DNA of 64,000 nucleotides, taken from Yersinia proxima. GTDB taxonomy: Bacteria; Pseudomonadota; Gammaproteobacteria; Enterobacterales; Enterobacteriaceae. The DNA is taken from contig NZ_CABHYG010000009.1 of assembly GCF_902170785.1 (NCBI RefSeq), positions 1 through 64,000 of the forward strand. Reading direction: 5' to 3'. Below the pieces are notes generated by a model. The model had not been told where the DNA came from. It made no database searches and was given only the letters and a program-made list of their open reading frames with translations. Both the position numbers and the translations under genes were made by a program. Shown here piece by piece: positions 17,638-31,415 of this stretch; position 1 is the first letter of the stretch; each line of letters opens with the position of its first letter.

Positions 17638-18210
17638 TTATCGTTCGGGAAATAAATCAACCCATAATAAACAGCTATCAGGAAGTAGTGGCTGTAATTG
17701 ACCACCTTTAATGGCTGGTAACCACCAACATCCTTGCGAAGCACTAAGTTCATGCGTTTCTGTGTGGCTGATATGCCATTCCCCCTTTACGACATAGACT
17801 AATCCGCCATGTGAGACTGGAAGTTCTTGCGGTGAGCTAATAGATGTTACGCTAGCCTGCCAGCAACCTCGGCGAGTCATGATATTAAAATCCTGGCTGC
17901 TCCCCCCAAGTAAATGAGCATGGATGGGTATATCACCAGGGAAAGCAAAAGGCTGTAATGGGGTTGAAAGGGTATGGGCTTCCCAGTGAGGGCTGGAGAG
18001 CACTATCCCTTCACCTGAGAGCAATGTAATTGATCGGTCAATATCGGGGAATACTGAAAATGGGCCGTCTTGTTCAATCGTCGCAATACTGGCACGCCAG
18101 GCAAAGTCATCCCCCCCGACTGGCCAACATGCAATTTCGCGGGTTTCACCTCCACCATTTCGCCAACGGCTAACCGGTAAACTGGCAAAATCAAAAACGG
18201 TAAAGCTCAT
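17638..18210 (-). CDS. hutD: HutD family protein (histidine utilisation)
   Basis: A 190-residue HutD/Ves-type double-cupin protein, with the family opening FDFASLPVSRWRNGGGETRE and the segments DFAWRASIATIEQDGPFS and GGSSQDFNIMTRRG. In Pseudomonas HutD is thought to limit over-expression of the hut genes; it is not an enzyme of the pathway. The start codon overlaps the hutF stop by one base (TGATG) and has AGGAGGT upstream, so it is translated with hutF from the same minus-strand transcript. This context supports HutD over the related Ves protein. Confidence 0.85.
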   Translation of the reverse strand: MSFTVFDFASLPVSRWRNGGGETREIACWPVGGDDFAWRASIATIEQDGPFSVFPDIDRSITLLSGEGIVLSSPHWEAHTLSTPLQPFAFPGDIPIHAHLLGGSSQDFNIMTRRGCWQASVTSISSPQELPVSHGGLVYVVKGEWHISHTETHELSASQGCWWLPAIKGGQLQPLLPDSCLLWVDLFPER

Positions 18211-19580
18211 CAGACCTCCTGTTGACAGGCTTTTAGTACCGCCAGAAAAGCCTGCGCAGCTTGCTGTTGCATGGGATGATATCTATCCACTATTACCGCG
18301 TTGCCCGCCACATAAACATCCCGAATTTGCGATTTATCCCCCGCAAATAACCATCGATTTAATAAAGAAGCAGATTCTGTACCACCAATATAAGGATCAT
18401 CGCCATCCAAAACTAACCAGTCGGCACGATAACCTTCTGCTATCTGACCAATATTACTGCCGCAAACTTGCTGTCCTCCGGCTAAAGCCTGGGTATAAAG
18501 TAAATCGGCAACCGCAGGATACTTTTCATTAGTCAGGCGATTACGATGCTGATCACGCAAGCGCTGCCCATATTCTAACCAACGTAATTCCTCCACTACA
18601 CTCAAAGAAACATGGCTATCGGAGCCTATCCCCCAGCGACCATGATGTTGTAAATAATCTACTGCCGGGAAAATGCCATCCCCCAAATTGGCTTCCGTTG
18701 TTGGGCATAATCCGGCTACCGCCTGACTTTTAGCCAATCGAACAAGTTCTGACTCATCCAAGTGTGTGGCATGAACCAGGCACCAACGACTGTCGACAGG
18801 CACATGATCATACAACCACTCCACGGGCCGTTGCCCACTCCAGGCAAGACAATCGTTAACCTCTTTTTGCTGTTCAGCAATATGGATATGAACTGGCAAC
18901 TGTTTATCCGATGCCTGCAATATCTCCTGCATTTGACTTAACTCAACAGCGCGTAATGAATGAAAGCACAAGCCTTGATTTTGTAGGGGCTGATTCGCCA
19001 GTTGTTTAGTGATAACTTGCTGCTGCTTGAGATAGCTTTCTGTGTTTTGAATAAAACGGCGCTGCCCTTGTTGAGCGGGTTGACCACCGAATCCAGCGTA
19101 ACTGTACAATACCGGTAATAAGGTCATCCCTATTCCGACCTCTTGCGCCGCCTGGCTTAGGTGTAGTGTCATCTCCCCCGGATCACTATATGGATTACCG
19201 TCAGGACTATGATGCAAATAATGGAATTCTGCGACTTGGGTATAGCCACCTTTTAACATTTCGATATACAACTGACGAGCAATCACACCGACGTGCTCTG
19301 GCGTCAATTGCTGAACTAATCGATACATCAAATCTCGCCATGTCCAAAAACTGTCCTGCGGGTTGCCAGCAATCTCAGCTAACCCGGACATCATGCGCTG
19401 AAAAGCATGAGAATGCAGATTAGGCATGCCGGGCACTATCGGCCCCGAGAGAATTTGGCAATCCGTACTGCTGCTGCCCGCCATAATGCGCTGAATGTTG
19501 CCCTGTTCATTGACAGTTATCTGTACGTCATTTGCCCATCCATCAGGTAAAAAAGCACGTTTGGTAAAATAAACTGGCAT
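18210..19580 (-). CDS. hutF: Formimidoylglutamate deiminase
   Basis: HutF removes ammonia from N-formimidoyl-L-glutamate to give N-formyl-L-glutamate, the fourth step of the five-step histidine pathway. The 456-residue product has amidohydrolase metal ligands in MPNLHSHAFQRM, PVHIHIAEQQ and GSDSHVSLS. With hutG present in the window, the five-step route is used rather than direct HutG-type formiminoglutamase hydrolysis. The start at 19580 is an ATG shortly downstream of a HutC-like operator. It shares a transcript with hutD and is divergent from hutC. Confidence 0.92.
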   Translation of the reverse strand: MPVYFTKRAFLPDGWANDVQITVNEQGNIQRIMAGSSSTDCQILSGPIVPGMPNLHSHAFQRMMSGLAEIAGNPQDSFWTWRDLMYRLVQQLTPEHVGVIARQLYIEMLKGGYTQVAEFHYLHHSPDGNPYSDPGEMTLHLSQAAQEVGIGMTLLPVLYSYAGFGGQPAQQGQRRFIQNTESYLKQQQVITKQLANQPLQNQGLCFHSLRAVELSQMQEILQASDKQLPVHIHIAEQQKEVNDCLAWSGQRPVEWLYDHVPVDSRWCLVHATHLDESELVRLAKSQAVAGLCPTTEANLGDGIFPAVDYLQHHGRWGIGSDSHVSLSVVEELRWLEYGQRLRDQHRNRLTNEKYPAVADLLYTQALAGGQQVCGSNIGQIAEGYRADWLVLDGDDPYIGGTESASLLNRWLFAGDKSQIRDVYVAGNAVIVDRYHPMQQQAAQAFLAVLKACQQEV

Positions 19581-19653
19581 AGCGATATCCCAATATTCTG
19601 TTCAGAGTCAAACGCGCTGAGCAGCAGCTGCGTCAATTAATTAAATTACTAAC

Positions 19654-19665
19654 TTGTATATACAT
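19654..19665. promoter_or_regulatory. HutC operator in the hutF-hutC gap
   Basis: TTGTATATACAT matches, with one change, the perfect palindrome TTGTATATACAA found in front of hutI. It lies between the divergent hutFD and hutC transcripts, where HutC would control both. A further TATACA copy follows directly. Confidence 0.7.
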
Positions 19666-19728
19666 ATACACACGCTAAATTCAACCGTAGACTTAGCGTA
19701 TATATTCTAATCTGACGAGGTTAACGTC

Positions 19729-20496
19729 GTGGCGGAACAACAAACGACCTTACAATTAAGTCCCGCAATGGACGATACTCCTGCCCCTATTTATCAACGC
19801 GTTAAATTGGCTATCATTCGCCAAATTAGAACTGGGGTCTGGCAGCCTCACCAACGTGTGCCATCAGAGAGTGAGCTCGTTGCCGAGTTAGGGGTCAGTC
19901 GTATGACCATCAACCGGGCGTTGCGTGAGCTTACCAGTGAAGGTTTTTTGATCCGCATGCAAGGCGTAGGAACCTTTGTTGCTGAAGCAAAAGCACATAG
20001 TGCCTTACTGGAAGTTCATAATATTGCTGACGAAATCACTGCACGTGGTCATCACCATAGTAGTAAAATTTTGCAGTTAGAGGCACGGCCAGCCAGTTCT
20101 GAAGAAGCGATTGCTTTAGGCATTCAGCCGGGCCAGCAACTGTTCTACTCGCAAATTGTTCATTACGAGAATAATGTTCCCATTCAGGTCGAAAATCGCT
20201 GTGTCAATCCCAGCACCGCACCCGATTATATGAAGCAGGATTTCAACCAAATCACCCCTTACAGTTACCTCACCCAAGCCGCCCCGCTGACTGAAGGTGA
20301 ACATATTGTTGAAGCTGTTATCCCAAATCCACTTGAGCGACAATTGTTACAATTAGATGAGCATGAACCATGCCTACTGATTCGCCGTAGAACCTGGTAT
20401 GGCAAAGCCATCGTGACCGCCGCTCAACTGCTTTATCCCGGTTCTCGCTATCAACTCTATGGCCGTTTTACCCCACAAGGCACCGTCACGTCCTGA
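19729..20496 (+). CDS. hutC: Histidine utilisation repressor (GntR/HutC family)
   Basis: HutC represses the hut genes until urocanate binds. The 255-residue protein has a GntR winged-helix domain (about 20-85; SESELVAELGVSRMTINRALRELTSEG) and a C-terminal UTRA effector domain ending YQLYGRFTP. The GTG at 19729 follows GACGAGG; an ATG at codon 14 is an alternative start and would keep the whole DNA-binding domain. HutC-like operators flank the gene on both sides, so autoregulation and control of hutFD and hutIG are expected. Confidence 0.93.
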   Translation: MAEQQTTLQLSPAMDDTPAPIYQRVKLAIIRQIRTGVWQPHQRVPSESELVAELGVSRMTINRALRELTSEGFLIRMQGVGTFVAEAKAHSALLEVHNIADEITARGHHHSSKILQLEARPASSEEAIALGIQPGQQLFYSQIVHYENNVPIQVENRCVNPSTAPDYMKQDFNQITPYSYLTQAAPLTEGEHIVEAVIPNPLERQLLQLDEHEPCLLIRRRTWYGKAIVTAAQLLYPGSRYQLYGRFTPQGTVTS

Positions 20497-20591
20497 TCAA
20501 TTTTTTTTCTCTGCGAGAAGTGCGAAGTGTTACGCAATTGTTTAAATCCCTATCTTGCCGATAGTGAATTTATGCGCTAGGTTGTCCATAA

Positions 20592-20603
20592 TTGTATATA
20601 CAA
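20592..20603 (+). promoter_or_regulatory. HutC operator upstream of hutI
   Basis: A perfect twelve-base palindrome TTGTATATACAA lies 28 nt before the hutI start. It is the same motif seen before hutC, in the position expected for direct repression of hutIG. Confidence 0.78.
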
Positions 20604-20631
20604 CTTAATTTTGTACGTCTTAGGGAGTCAG

Positions 20632-21852
20632 ATGGTGTCAACAATTCACTGCGACAGTTTGTGGTACGGTGCCGATATCGTGACCATGCGTGGAGGCAAG
20701 TATCACCTGATCCAGCAAGGAGCAATGGCGATAACTAACGGTAAAATAGTCTGGATCGGGCCATATAATGAATTACCCAAATTCAGCGCTTCACGCGAGG
20801 TCATCTACTCAGGTGGTCTTATCACTCCCGGGTTAATTGATTGCCATACCCATTTGGTGTTTGGTGGCGATCGAAGTGCCGAGTTCGAACAACGTCTTAA
20901 TGGTGTGAGCTATGCAGAAATTGCCGCCAATGGCGGCGGTATCGTGTCGACAGTCAGAGCGACACGAAGCACCAGTGAACAGCAATTACTGGAACAAGCA
21001 TTGTTTCGTTTACAGCCCCTACTCGCTGAAGGTGTGACCTGTATTGAAATTAAATCGGGTTATGGCCTTAGCCTTGAGAGTGAAATGAAAATGCTCCGCG
21101 TGGCTCGTCAGTTAGGTGAGTTATTGCCTGTCACAGTTAAAACAACCTGCCTTGCTGCTCATGCGTTACCACCCGAGTTTGCTGGTCGGGCTGATGATTA
21201 TATTGATTTTGTTTGTGACACCATTATTCCCCAGGTTGCAAAAGAAAAGCTCGCTGATGCTGTTGATGCTTTTTGTGAACATCTGGCGTTTTCACCTGCA
21301 CAAGTTGAGCGTGTATTCTTAGCGGCACAACAAGCCGGGTTACCAGTAAAACTGCATGCAGAACAACTTTCTTCGCTCAATGGCAGCACGTTGGCTGCCA
21401 AATTTAATGCCATGTCAGCTGATCACCTCGAATACGCAACGGAGTCAGATGTTAGAGCAATGGCAGATGCGGGTACTGTCGCGGTATTGTTACCGGGGGC
21501 TTATTATTTATTGCGAGAAACGCAATGCCCGCCAATTGAACTATTTCGCCAATATAACGTGCCGATGGCGTTAGCCAGTGATGCCAATCCGGGGACATCC
21601 CCAGCACTCTCACTCCGACTGATGCTCAATATGGCATGCACCTTGTTCCGAATGACTCCGGAAGAAGCACTCGCCGGTGTCACTTGCCATGCGGCTCAGG
21701 CTCTGGGGTTGCAAGAAACTCAAGGAACACTGGAAACTGGTAAATTAGCAAATTGGGTTCATTGGCCATTATCGCGCCCAGCGGAACTGGCATACTGGCT
21801 CGGCGGTCAATTACCTGTATCTGTCGTTTTCCAAGGAGAAGCTCGCCCATGA
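20632..21852 (+). CDS. hutI: Imidazolonepropionase
   Basis: HutI hydrolyses 4-imidazolone-5-propionate to N-formimidoylglutamate, the third step of histidine breakdown. The 406-residue amidohydrolase has the metal ligands in [21 protein letters not shown] and [10 protein letters not shown], and the usual IEIKSGYGL stretch. The ATG at 20632 is preceded by AGGGAG; a TTG at 20611 is in frame but lacks support. Its stop overlaps the hutG start by four bases, showing a two-gene hutIG unit. Confidence 0.95.
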   Translation: MVSTIHCDSLWYGADIVTMRGGKYHLIQQGAMAITNGKIVWIGPYNELPKFSASREVIYSGGLITPGLIDCHTHLVFGGDRSAEFEQRLNGVSYAEIAANGGGIVSTVRATRSTSEQQLLEQALFRLQPLLAEGVTCIEIKSGYGLSLESEMKMLRVARQLGELLPVTVKTTCLAAHALPPEFAGRADDYIDFVCDTIIPQVAKEKLADAVDAFCEHLAFSPAQVERVFLAAQQAGLPVKLHAEQLSSLNGSTLAAKFNAMSADHLEYATESDVRAMADAGTVAVLLPGAYYLLRETQCPPIELFRQYNVPMALASDANPGTSPALSLRLMLNMACTLFRMTPEEALAGVTCHAAQALGLQETQGTLETGKLANWVHWPLSRPAELAYWLGGQLPVSVVFQGEARP

Positions 21853-22658
21853 ATCTGCTTGATCCGTTGAGTTTCCAGATGGGGAAACTGCCTTTACTTA
21901 TCAGCATCCCCCATGCAGGTACACGGCTGACTCCCGTCGTTGAGACTGGCCTGACGGAAGCTGCCCGACCGCTTTCAGATACCGACTGGCATATTCCTCG
22001 CCTCTATGATTTTGCCCATAATATTGGTGCAAGCATGGTTGTCGGTAATTATTCCCGCTTGGTGGTAGACCTGAACCGTCCAGAAGATGATCAGCCGCTG
22101 TATACCACCGCAACTACTGGTTTATTCCCGGAAACACTGTTCGATGGCCGCCCCTGTTTTGTGCCAGGCAAAACGCCGTCTCCTCAAGAACGTCAATCCT
22201 ACTTGTTACACATTTGGCGGCCTTACCACCAGCAAATTCAGCTCGAATTGATGCGGCTTAAAGCCAAATTCGGTTATGCATTGCTGCTTGATGCCCATTC
22301 GATTGCCTCCGTAATCCCGAGGTTGTTTGATGGGCAACTGCCAGACTTGAATTTTGGGACCAATAGTGGTGCCAGTTGTGCGCCATCGCTAAGCTCGCTA
22401 TTGATAGCGTGTTGCGAACGTCAATCTGCATTTAGTCATATATTAAATGGCCGCTTTAAAGGTGGTTACATAACTAGAGCGTATGGTTCACCACCGAGCC
22501 ATCAACATGCGGTGCAACTTGAGTTATCACAGTTAAACTACATGTCTGAGACTGAACCCTATTCTTATCTGCCAGAACGGGCTGTACACTTACAACAGTT
22601 ACTCCAGCAGCTGGTTAATACGATGCTGAAATGGGGTGAACAACAGTATCAGCGTTAA
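21849..22658 (+). CDS. hutG: N-formylglutamate deformylase
   Basis: HutG of the five-step pathway releases formate and glutamate from N-formylglutamate, completing the work of HutF. The 269-residue product carries the N-formylglutamate amidohydrolase motifs [34 protein letters not shown] and [11 protein letters not shown]. The ATG at 21849 overlaps the hutI stop (ATGA). No hutH or hutU (first two steps) is present in this window, so those genes must lie elsewhere or be absent. Confidence 0.93.
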   Translation: MNLLDPLSFQMGKLPLLISIPHAGTRLTPVVETGLTEAARPLSDTDWHIPRLYDFAHNIGASMVVGNYSRLVVDLNRPEDDQPLYTTATTGLFPETLFDGRPCFVPGKTPSPQERQSYLLHIWRPYHQQIQLELMRLKAKFGYALLLDAHSIASVIPRLFDGQLPDLNFGTNSGASCAPSLSSLLIACCERQSAFSHILNGRFKGGYITRAYGSPPSHQHAVQLELSQLNYMSETEPYSYLPERAVHLQQLLQQLVNTMLKWGEQQYQR

Positions 22659-22703
22659 TTTAACGTAATACTTTCTTAGCTAACGTTTAATGGCTTTAAA
22701 TGC

Positions 22704-22732
22704 AAAAAAGGCAGGGATAACCCCGCCTTTTT
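22704..22732 (+). terminator. Bidirectional terminator between hutG and the porin gene
   Basis: AAAAAAGGCaGGG and CCCcGCCTTTTT form a hairpin around GATAA, with A tracts on one side and T tracts on the other. It therefore serves the convergent hutIG and porin transcripts. Confidence 0.85.
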
Positions 22733-22779
22733 ATTCACCTATTTCCGACACAGAAAAGGGTAATCTTTACTGAATTAAC

Positions 22780-23862
22780 TTAGAAACGATAAGTCAGGTT
22801 AACCGCAACAGTATCGTCGGTGCCGAGACCCAGCGGGTTGTTTTCATCCAGCAAGTTAATTTGGTAGTCAACATAGGTAAACATGTTTTTATTGATGTAG
22901 TAAGTCACACCAATTTCAGCATATTTCAGCAAGTCAGCACTGCCGACTGCATCCAGGTCTTTACCTTTAGACTGAACATAAGCGATAGATGGGCGAATGC
23001 CATTTTCGAATTGATATTGAGCAACCAATTCTACGTTCTGGGTTTTGTTCGCGATCAGTGCTTTGTATGGTGTCATATTCAGCGTTTCGCCGTACATAGC
23101 TGCGATGTAAACCTGGTTTGCATCATATTTTAGCGCAGTAGCCCAGGCTTGAGCTTTATCACCGGTAGCACTGTTAGCCAGATTCTTCTGACCCAAGGTA
23201 CGGTTAGAATTAGAGTATGCTGCTACGAAGCCAACGCCGCTGCCTTCGATGTCTTGATAATCAACAGACAAACCATAACCGTCACCGTTAGCTTTCTGAA
23301 TTGCGCGCTCATTCTTGGTGGTATCACCGTCATCATTGCGACCCTGATACTGAGCAGCAACATTCAGGCCTTTGACCAGACCGAAGAAGTCAGAGTTACG
23401 GTAAGTTGCCAGACCGGTTGAACGACCGGTCATGTAGTTATCAGTGTAAGCAATTGAGTCGCCACCGAACTCAGGTAGCATGTCGGTATAAGCCAATGCG
23501 TCGTACACTACGCCATAGTTACGGCCATAATCGAAAGAGCCAAATTCAGCAAATTTCAAACCGGCAAAACCTAAACGGGTTTTATTGCCTTTGTCGCCCT
23601 GAGATTCAGCATTTTTAGCGGCAACGTTATATTCCCACTGGCCGTAACCGGTCAGTTGGCTATTAATCTGTGTTTCACCTTTAAAACCAAAACGCACATA
23701 AGTATCGTCGGCATTATTATGATTTGTGAAAATGTATTTAGCGGCTACGCGGCCATAAAGATCCAGTTTATTGCCGTCTTTATTATAGATTTCTGCTGCG
23801 TTTGAGAGAGTAGGAACCATACTCAAGGTGACCGCTAAGGCCAGCACACTGCGCTTCATCAT
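22780..23862 (-). CDS. General outer-membrane porin (OmpC/OmpF family)
   Basis: A 360-residue trimeric 16-strand porin for passive uptake of small hydrophilic solutes. The signal peptide [20 protein letters not shown] ends before [19 protein letters not shown]. The constriction-loop signature LPEFGGDS and the C-terminal AVNLTYRF with terminal Phe are present. Two adjacent ATG codons (23862, 23859) follow AAAGGAAA. Expression in other enterobacteria is set by OmpR and osmolarity, and a long AT-rich upstream region fits such control, but no site was pinned down. Exact naming as OmpC or OmpF is not safe from sequence alone. Confidence 0.93.
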   Translation of the reverse strand: MMKRSVLALAVTLSMVPTLSNAAEIYNKDGNKLDLYGRVAAKYIFTNHNNADDTYVRFGFKGETQINSQLTGYGQWEYNVAAKNAESQGDKGNKTRLGFAGLKFAEFGSFDYGRNYGVVYDALAYTDMLPEFGGDSIAYTDNYMTGRSTGLATYRNSDFFGLVKGLNVAAQYQGRNDDGDTTKNERAIQKANGDGYGLSVDYQDIEGSGVGFVAAYSNSNRTLGQKNLANSATGDKAQAWATALKYDANQVYIAAMYGETLNMTPYKALIANKTQNVELVAQYQFENGIRPSIAYVQSKGKDLDAVGSADLLKYAEIGVTYYINKNMFTYVDYQINLLDENNPLGLGTDDTVAVNLTYRF

Positions 23863-24575
23863 TATTTTTCCTTTAAATTTTAATAAAATTAACCCGCGGA
23901 CTAAATTAGTTATTTAGCCTCATAAAAGTTAACTTTTAATTTTTTATAGTTACCTGTCTTTGTAAAGCGAAGAGACATTATCACTAAGCACGAAAAGTTA
24001 AAACGGTAAAATTGAAGATATATAGGTATAAACAGGTAATCAATTGTAACAAAATGTTTTTAATGGAACTTTCCATAACTCGTTGATTAACTGTATTTTT
24101 AGGTAATTAGATATAACCAAAACAGTGCAGTAGCACCATTTCAGTGCAAAGTCATTTCAATTTGTTTCTTTTTTGTTCTTTTGAGTCGTTAGATTTGTAA
24201 AATGGAGCGGATATCACACTTATAATCTATTTTTTATATATCCAAAGTCATTTATCGGCTATTTAAAATACAAATAATTGGGGGTGAATATCCTATTTGG
24301 TGCAACGAAGAAAAGAGCAAAGTATAAATAGCATTGATAGGATTATAAAAAGTGTGGACTTAGGGTGTTATTAATTAGGTAGGCTTTATCTAGTGACAGG
24401 AAAGTTATATAAGTTTAATAAGATAATCTCTTATTTAATGAAAGAGAAATGAGTTATTGATGTTGCAAAATCACTTTTTTACATACCAAAAAAGATATAC
24501 CTCTTTAAATTTAGCTTAAGTAAAACGCCCTGTGGTGATATTAACTTACGTTACTATCTTAGGATATAGCCTTAC
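23863..24575. other. AT-rich control region upstream of the porin gene
   Basis: About 0.7 kb without a convincing gene, rich in A and T. It contains the porin promoter region and, at its far end, the 3' flank of astE. No antisense RNA gene of micF type could be recognised with confidence. Confidence 0.5.
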
Positions 24576-25571
24576 TTATACTTGCGGTATCTCATTCTCA
24601 TCCATTTGCACTAGCATGATGCCTGCACGCAATCCCAACGCAACTCGCGGATTGGGGAATAAGATCCATTCATATTCATGCTCAACGCGATAATGCTCAT
24701 TAGGTTGTTCTGTCATCAATGTTCCTTGCGGATAGCGAGTGAAATTGACTGTGTCATCTGCCACCCACAGTTTAAAATCAGCATGTTGCTTCAGGAGTGA
24801 TTTCACGACGCGATAATATATCATTGCCTCGGTAGACCGAGCAGGCAGTTGCCCTCCACTGGCTAATGCACGCAAGCCCGCAGTGATCGCACTAAACTGT
24901 TCAAGCTGATTTTGCCCAAAGGGTAACGCTTTACCCAATTCCAACGTGCAACTGGCCGCCTGACAGAACTCACTACTGAAGTGGGCAAAAGTTCCTCCCG
25001 CTGCGGTATGCATCACTAATGCATCTAGCTCACACTCTTTTAGCCAACGTAACATTGTCGCGCAGTAAGGCGACGTCCTGTAGGGTAACAAGCCAAATCG
25101 GTTATGATGTGAACCCCGAATTGCCGTATGTAAATCATAATGTAAGCGTAAAGATTGTGGGTCAGCTGCAAAAAACTCTCCGACTTTTTGTTCGAGAATT
25201 TCGGCCCGTCTTGCCTCATCTGCGGGTAAATGATTTTTATGACGACCACCAAACATGCGATTGATATCGGCGGTGAGGTAACGCTCTCCTGCTCTGATAG
25301 CGGGCGGATTACCTAATATCACTAACAAACGCACTGCTAATGGCAGTTGGCTAGCTAATAGATCAGAGACTAATTGGTTTAGAATCTCAATCGGAGCTGT
25401 TTCATTTCCATGGATACCTGCCGATAACACCACTGATTGCGAACAGGCTCTGTGGGGGGTGAGCATCAACACCCCTTCATCCAGCCATTGCCATTTAAGG
25501 TTTGATGTTGCGCCGCTAGTGAGTGGCGGTGGAGCCCCCGCCAGGGTGATTGACAGAAAATCTGGCATCAT
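24576..25571 (-). CDS. astE: Succinylglutamate desuccinylase
   Basis: AstE hydrolyses N-succinylglutamate to succinate and glutamate, the last step of the arginine succinyltransferase pathway. The 331-residue zinc enzyme of the aspartoacylase family has ligands in SAGIHGNETAPIEIL and LHYDLHTAIRGS. Twin ATG codons at 25571 and 25568 follow GAAGGGACG; a farther ATG at 25601 lacks a ribosome site. It is the last gene of astCADBE, 61 nt after astB. Confidence 0.94.
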   Translation of the reverse strand: MMPDFLSITLAGAPPPLTSGATSNLKWQWLDEGVLMLTPHRACSQSVVLSAGIHGNETAPIEILNQLVSDLLASQLPLAVRLLVILGNPPAIRAGERYLTADINRMFGGRHKNHLPADEARRAEILEQKVGEFFAADPQSLRLHYDLHTAIRGSHHNRFGLLPYRTSPYCATMLRWLKECELDALVMHTAAGGTFAHFSSEFCQAASCTLELGKALPFGQNQLEQFSAITAGLRALASGGQLPARSTEAMIYYRVVKSLLKQHADFKLWVADDTVNFTRYPQGTLMTEQPNEHYRVEHEYEWILFPNPRVALGLRAGIMLVQMDENEIPQV

Positions 25572-25632
25572 CGTCCCTTCCCTTTGCTTATCTTTTTTCA
25601 TGGCTCATGCCGTTCGATTTTTGATATTTCGA

Positions 25633-26976
25633 TTAAGGATGTTGGAACGGGTATATCGAACCCAGGTTGAGTATCTTGGTCAATTCATCCAATGCTTGCC
25701 GCCCTTCTTGTAACAACTGTGGGTCAGCCAAATCTTTAAATTGCAAACGGTCGCGATAGTGCTGATCGATCCAATTATTCAGCGTAACAAACAGAGCGGG
25801 AGTCATCATCACTCTGCTGTTTACTGCCGCTAACTCAGTGTCATTAAGCGCAACACGTAGCCGTAAGCAAGCCGGGCCACCACCATTGTGCATACTTTCG
25901 CGCAGGTCAAAAACCCTGACCTCATCAATCGGGCCACCGCTGATGATCAATTCAGACAGATACTCCCACACTGTGGGACATTCCTGGGATTCTTGTGGAA
26001 TCACCAGCAACATCTTGCCATTGGGTTTACTCAGTAACTGGCTGTTAAACAGATAGCTCGATACCGCTTGCGCGACAGAAACTTGTGCTGCGGGCACTTC
26101 AATGGTGAACAGTTGTTGCTCAATTCGCCCCATTTTACGACGTAAATCGTCCATTACTCGGATATCAGGTACGAAGGCATGTTGATGGTGGAATAACACG
26201 TTTTGATTGCTGACCGCGATAACATCATTATGGAACACCCCTTGGTCGATCACCGCCGGATTTTGTTGCATAAAAACAACGCGTTCAGGGTCTAACAAGT
26301 GCAAACGTGCCACGGCTTCGCTGGCTTCCAATGTTTGGCGCGCAGGATATCGGCTGGGCATCACCCCGCTTTCAAGCCCTTGACGGCCATAAACAAATAC
26401 CTGAATCGCCGGGCGGTCATACTCTCCCCCCAGGCGATTATGATTAGCTGCGCCCTCATCGCCAAATAACTCAACGGAAGGCAATGCATCGTGGTGAACA
26501 AAGTGACGATGATTATTAAAAATGCTTTTTAATATTGCTGAAGTTGTATCTGCCTCGATGGCGCGATGAAATTTATTATTCAAATTTGCAACGGTAAAAT
26601 GAACTCGCCCGTCAGCGCTGTCCGAGGCAGGTGATACTGTTGCCGCATTAGCTGTCCACATTGATGAGGCGGAGCTGACCGCCGATAATAGCCGCGGCGA
26701 TTTGCGCGCCACTTCACTTAATACTTGTTCATCTGAGCCGCTAAAACCCAACTGGCGTAAAACCCCCATCGCTGGGCGCTCCTGTGGTGGCAAAATCCCC
26801 TGCTTGTAGCCTAAATCGGCCAGCGCTTTCATTTTTAGCAGGCCCTGTTTTGCAGCCAGCCGTGGGTTGGAGAGCGTATTTTGATGCCTGGTAGAGGCCT
26901 CATTGCCAAAAGACAATCCGGCATAGTGATGTGTCAGCCCAACCAATCCATCGAAATTAACTTCATATCCTGCCAT
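25633..26976 (-). CDS. astB: N-succinylarginine dihydrolase
   Basis: AstB converts N-succinylarginine to N-succinylornithine, CO2 and ammonia, the second step. At 447 residues it has the standard length. The start [20 protein letters not shown] is characteristic, and the catalytic-type His and Cys segments appear in [19 protein letters not shown] and [12 protein letters not shown]. The ATG at 26976 follows GGAG at a good distance. It lies between astD (42 nt) and astE in one minus-strand operon. Confidence 0.95.
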   Translation of the reverse strand: MAGYEVNFDGLVGLTHHYAGLSFGNEASTRHQNTLSNPRLAAKQGLLKMKALADLGYKQGILPPQERPAMGVLRQLGFSGSDEQVLSEVARKSPRLLSAVSSASSMWTANAATVSPASDSADGRVHFTVANLNNKFHRAIEADTTSAILKSIFNNHRHFVHHDALPSVELFGDEGAANHNRLGGEYDRPAIQVFVYGRQGLESGVMPSRYPARQTLEASEAVARLHLLDPERVVFMQQNPAVIDQGVFHNDVIAVSNQNVLFHHQHAFVPDIRVMDDLRRKMGRIEQQLFTIEVPAAQVSVAQAVSSYLFNSQLLSKPNGKMLLVIPQESQECPTVWEYLSELIISGGPIDEVRVFDLRESMHNGGGPACLRLRVALNDTELAAVNSRVMMTPALFVTLNNWIDQHYRDRLQFKDLADPQLLQEGRQALDELTKILNLGSIYPFQHP

Positions 26977-27018
26977 CGTATTCTCCGTCCACACCTATGA
27001 GTTAATCAGGGAAATGGG

Positions 27019-29534
<2,516 letters not shown>

Positions 29535-29577
29535 ATTCAAGGTCCTTGCTGACTGCCGATGTGTTACGGCTTATATG

Positions 29578-30906
<1,329 letters not shown>

Positions 30907-30984
30907 TCACCCTGCCGCCCAACAAAATCTCTTATTCTGTTAACAATGAAGAATGAAATATATTCACCTGATATAAAGTGTAGA

Positions 30985-30999
30985 GCAGCTTTCGTGCCA
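30985..30999 (-). promoter_or_regulatory. Sigma-54 promoter of the ast operon
   Basis: On the minus strand TGGCACGAAAGCTGC gives the GG-N10-GC spacing of sigma-54 promoters with a perfect TGGCAC -24 element. Transcription would start near 30973, about 150 nt before astC. Nitrogen-limitation control of ast through sigma-54 is established in E. coli. Confidence 0.75.
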
Positions 31000-31013
31000 C
31001 ACCGTTCACAATG

Positions 31014-31068
31014 TGAATAAAATGTATAAATCTCATTAAAACAAAGTTTTACAATGCATAATTATGCA
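31014..31068 (-). promoter_or_regulatory. ArgR boxes upstream of astC
   Basis: A perfect 14-base palindrome TGCATAATTATGCA at 31055-31068 resembles the ArgR half-palindrome pattern, and a weaker TGAATAAAATGTAT lies at 31014-31027. Their centres are 41 bases apart, about two ArgR-box periods of 21. ArgR assists arginine induction of ast in other enterobacteria. Binding here is inferred. Confidence 0.55.
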
Positions 31069-31238
31069 AAACACTCGCATTCATACGGTCTATTGACCAT
31101 CAAAATGACCCATTAGAGGGGTTTAGCTCGAAATTGTATGCATTGGCAACCAATGTTGATTTTTGCTCTATCAGATCACACTTTTGCAACATAAAAACAA
31201 CACTGGAGATTCTTCACGCCCTATAAATGAGCAGTCAA

Positions 31239-31255
31239 TGCATCAATTGGGTGCA
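31239..31255. promoter_or_regulatory. NtrC-like enhancer site for ast
   Basis: TGCATC-AATTG-GGTGCA matches the dyad TGCACC-N5-GGTGCA with a single change. It lies about 250 nt upstream of the sigma-54 promoter, a normal enhancer distance. Confidence 0.6.
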
Positions 31256-31356
31256 TTTCTGCTACCGGGAAAGGGAGGATAAAAGGATGGACAAAGACGT
31301 TTATGCATAACAAGCGCAACAATAAGGCGGTTAGTTCAACAGCAGATCATGCGGTT

Positions 31357-31379
31357 ATGGCTCCATTTTCTGGAGCCAT
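31357..31379. repeat. Stem-loop downstream of the ydcR-like gene
   Basis: Nine-base perfect arms ATGGCTCCA and TGGAGCCAT flank TTTTC. It lies 37 nt past the stop of the minus-strand ydcR-like gene. There is no T tract on either strand, so terminator function is uncertain. Confidence 0.4.
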
Positions 31380-31415
31380 CAGTATTAACCGATTTAAGGA
31401 GGGGAAATGACAGGA

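Noticed and set aside
31141-31155. Palindrome CATTGGCAACCAATG upstream of astC as a second NtrC site
   Set aside because: The arms are perfect but do not fit the TGCACC-N5-GGTGCA pattern; regulator unknown.
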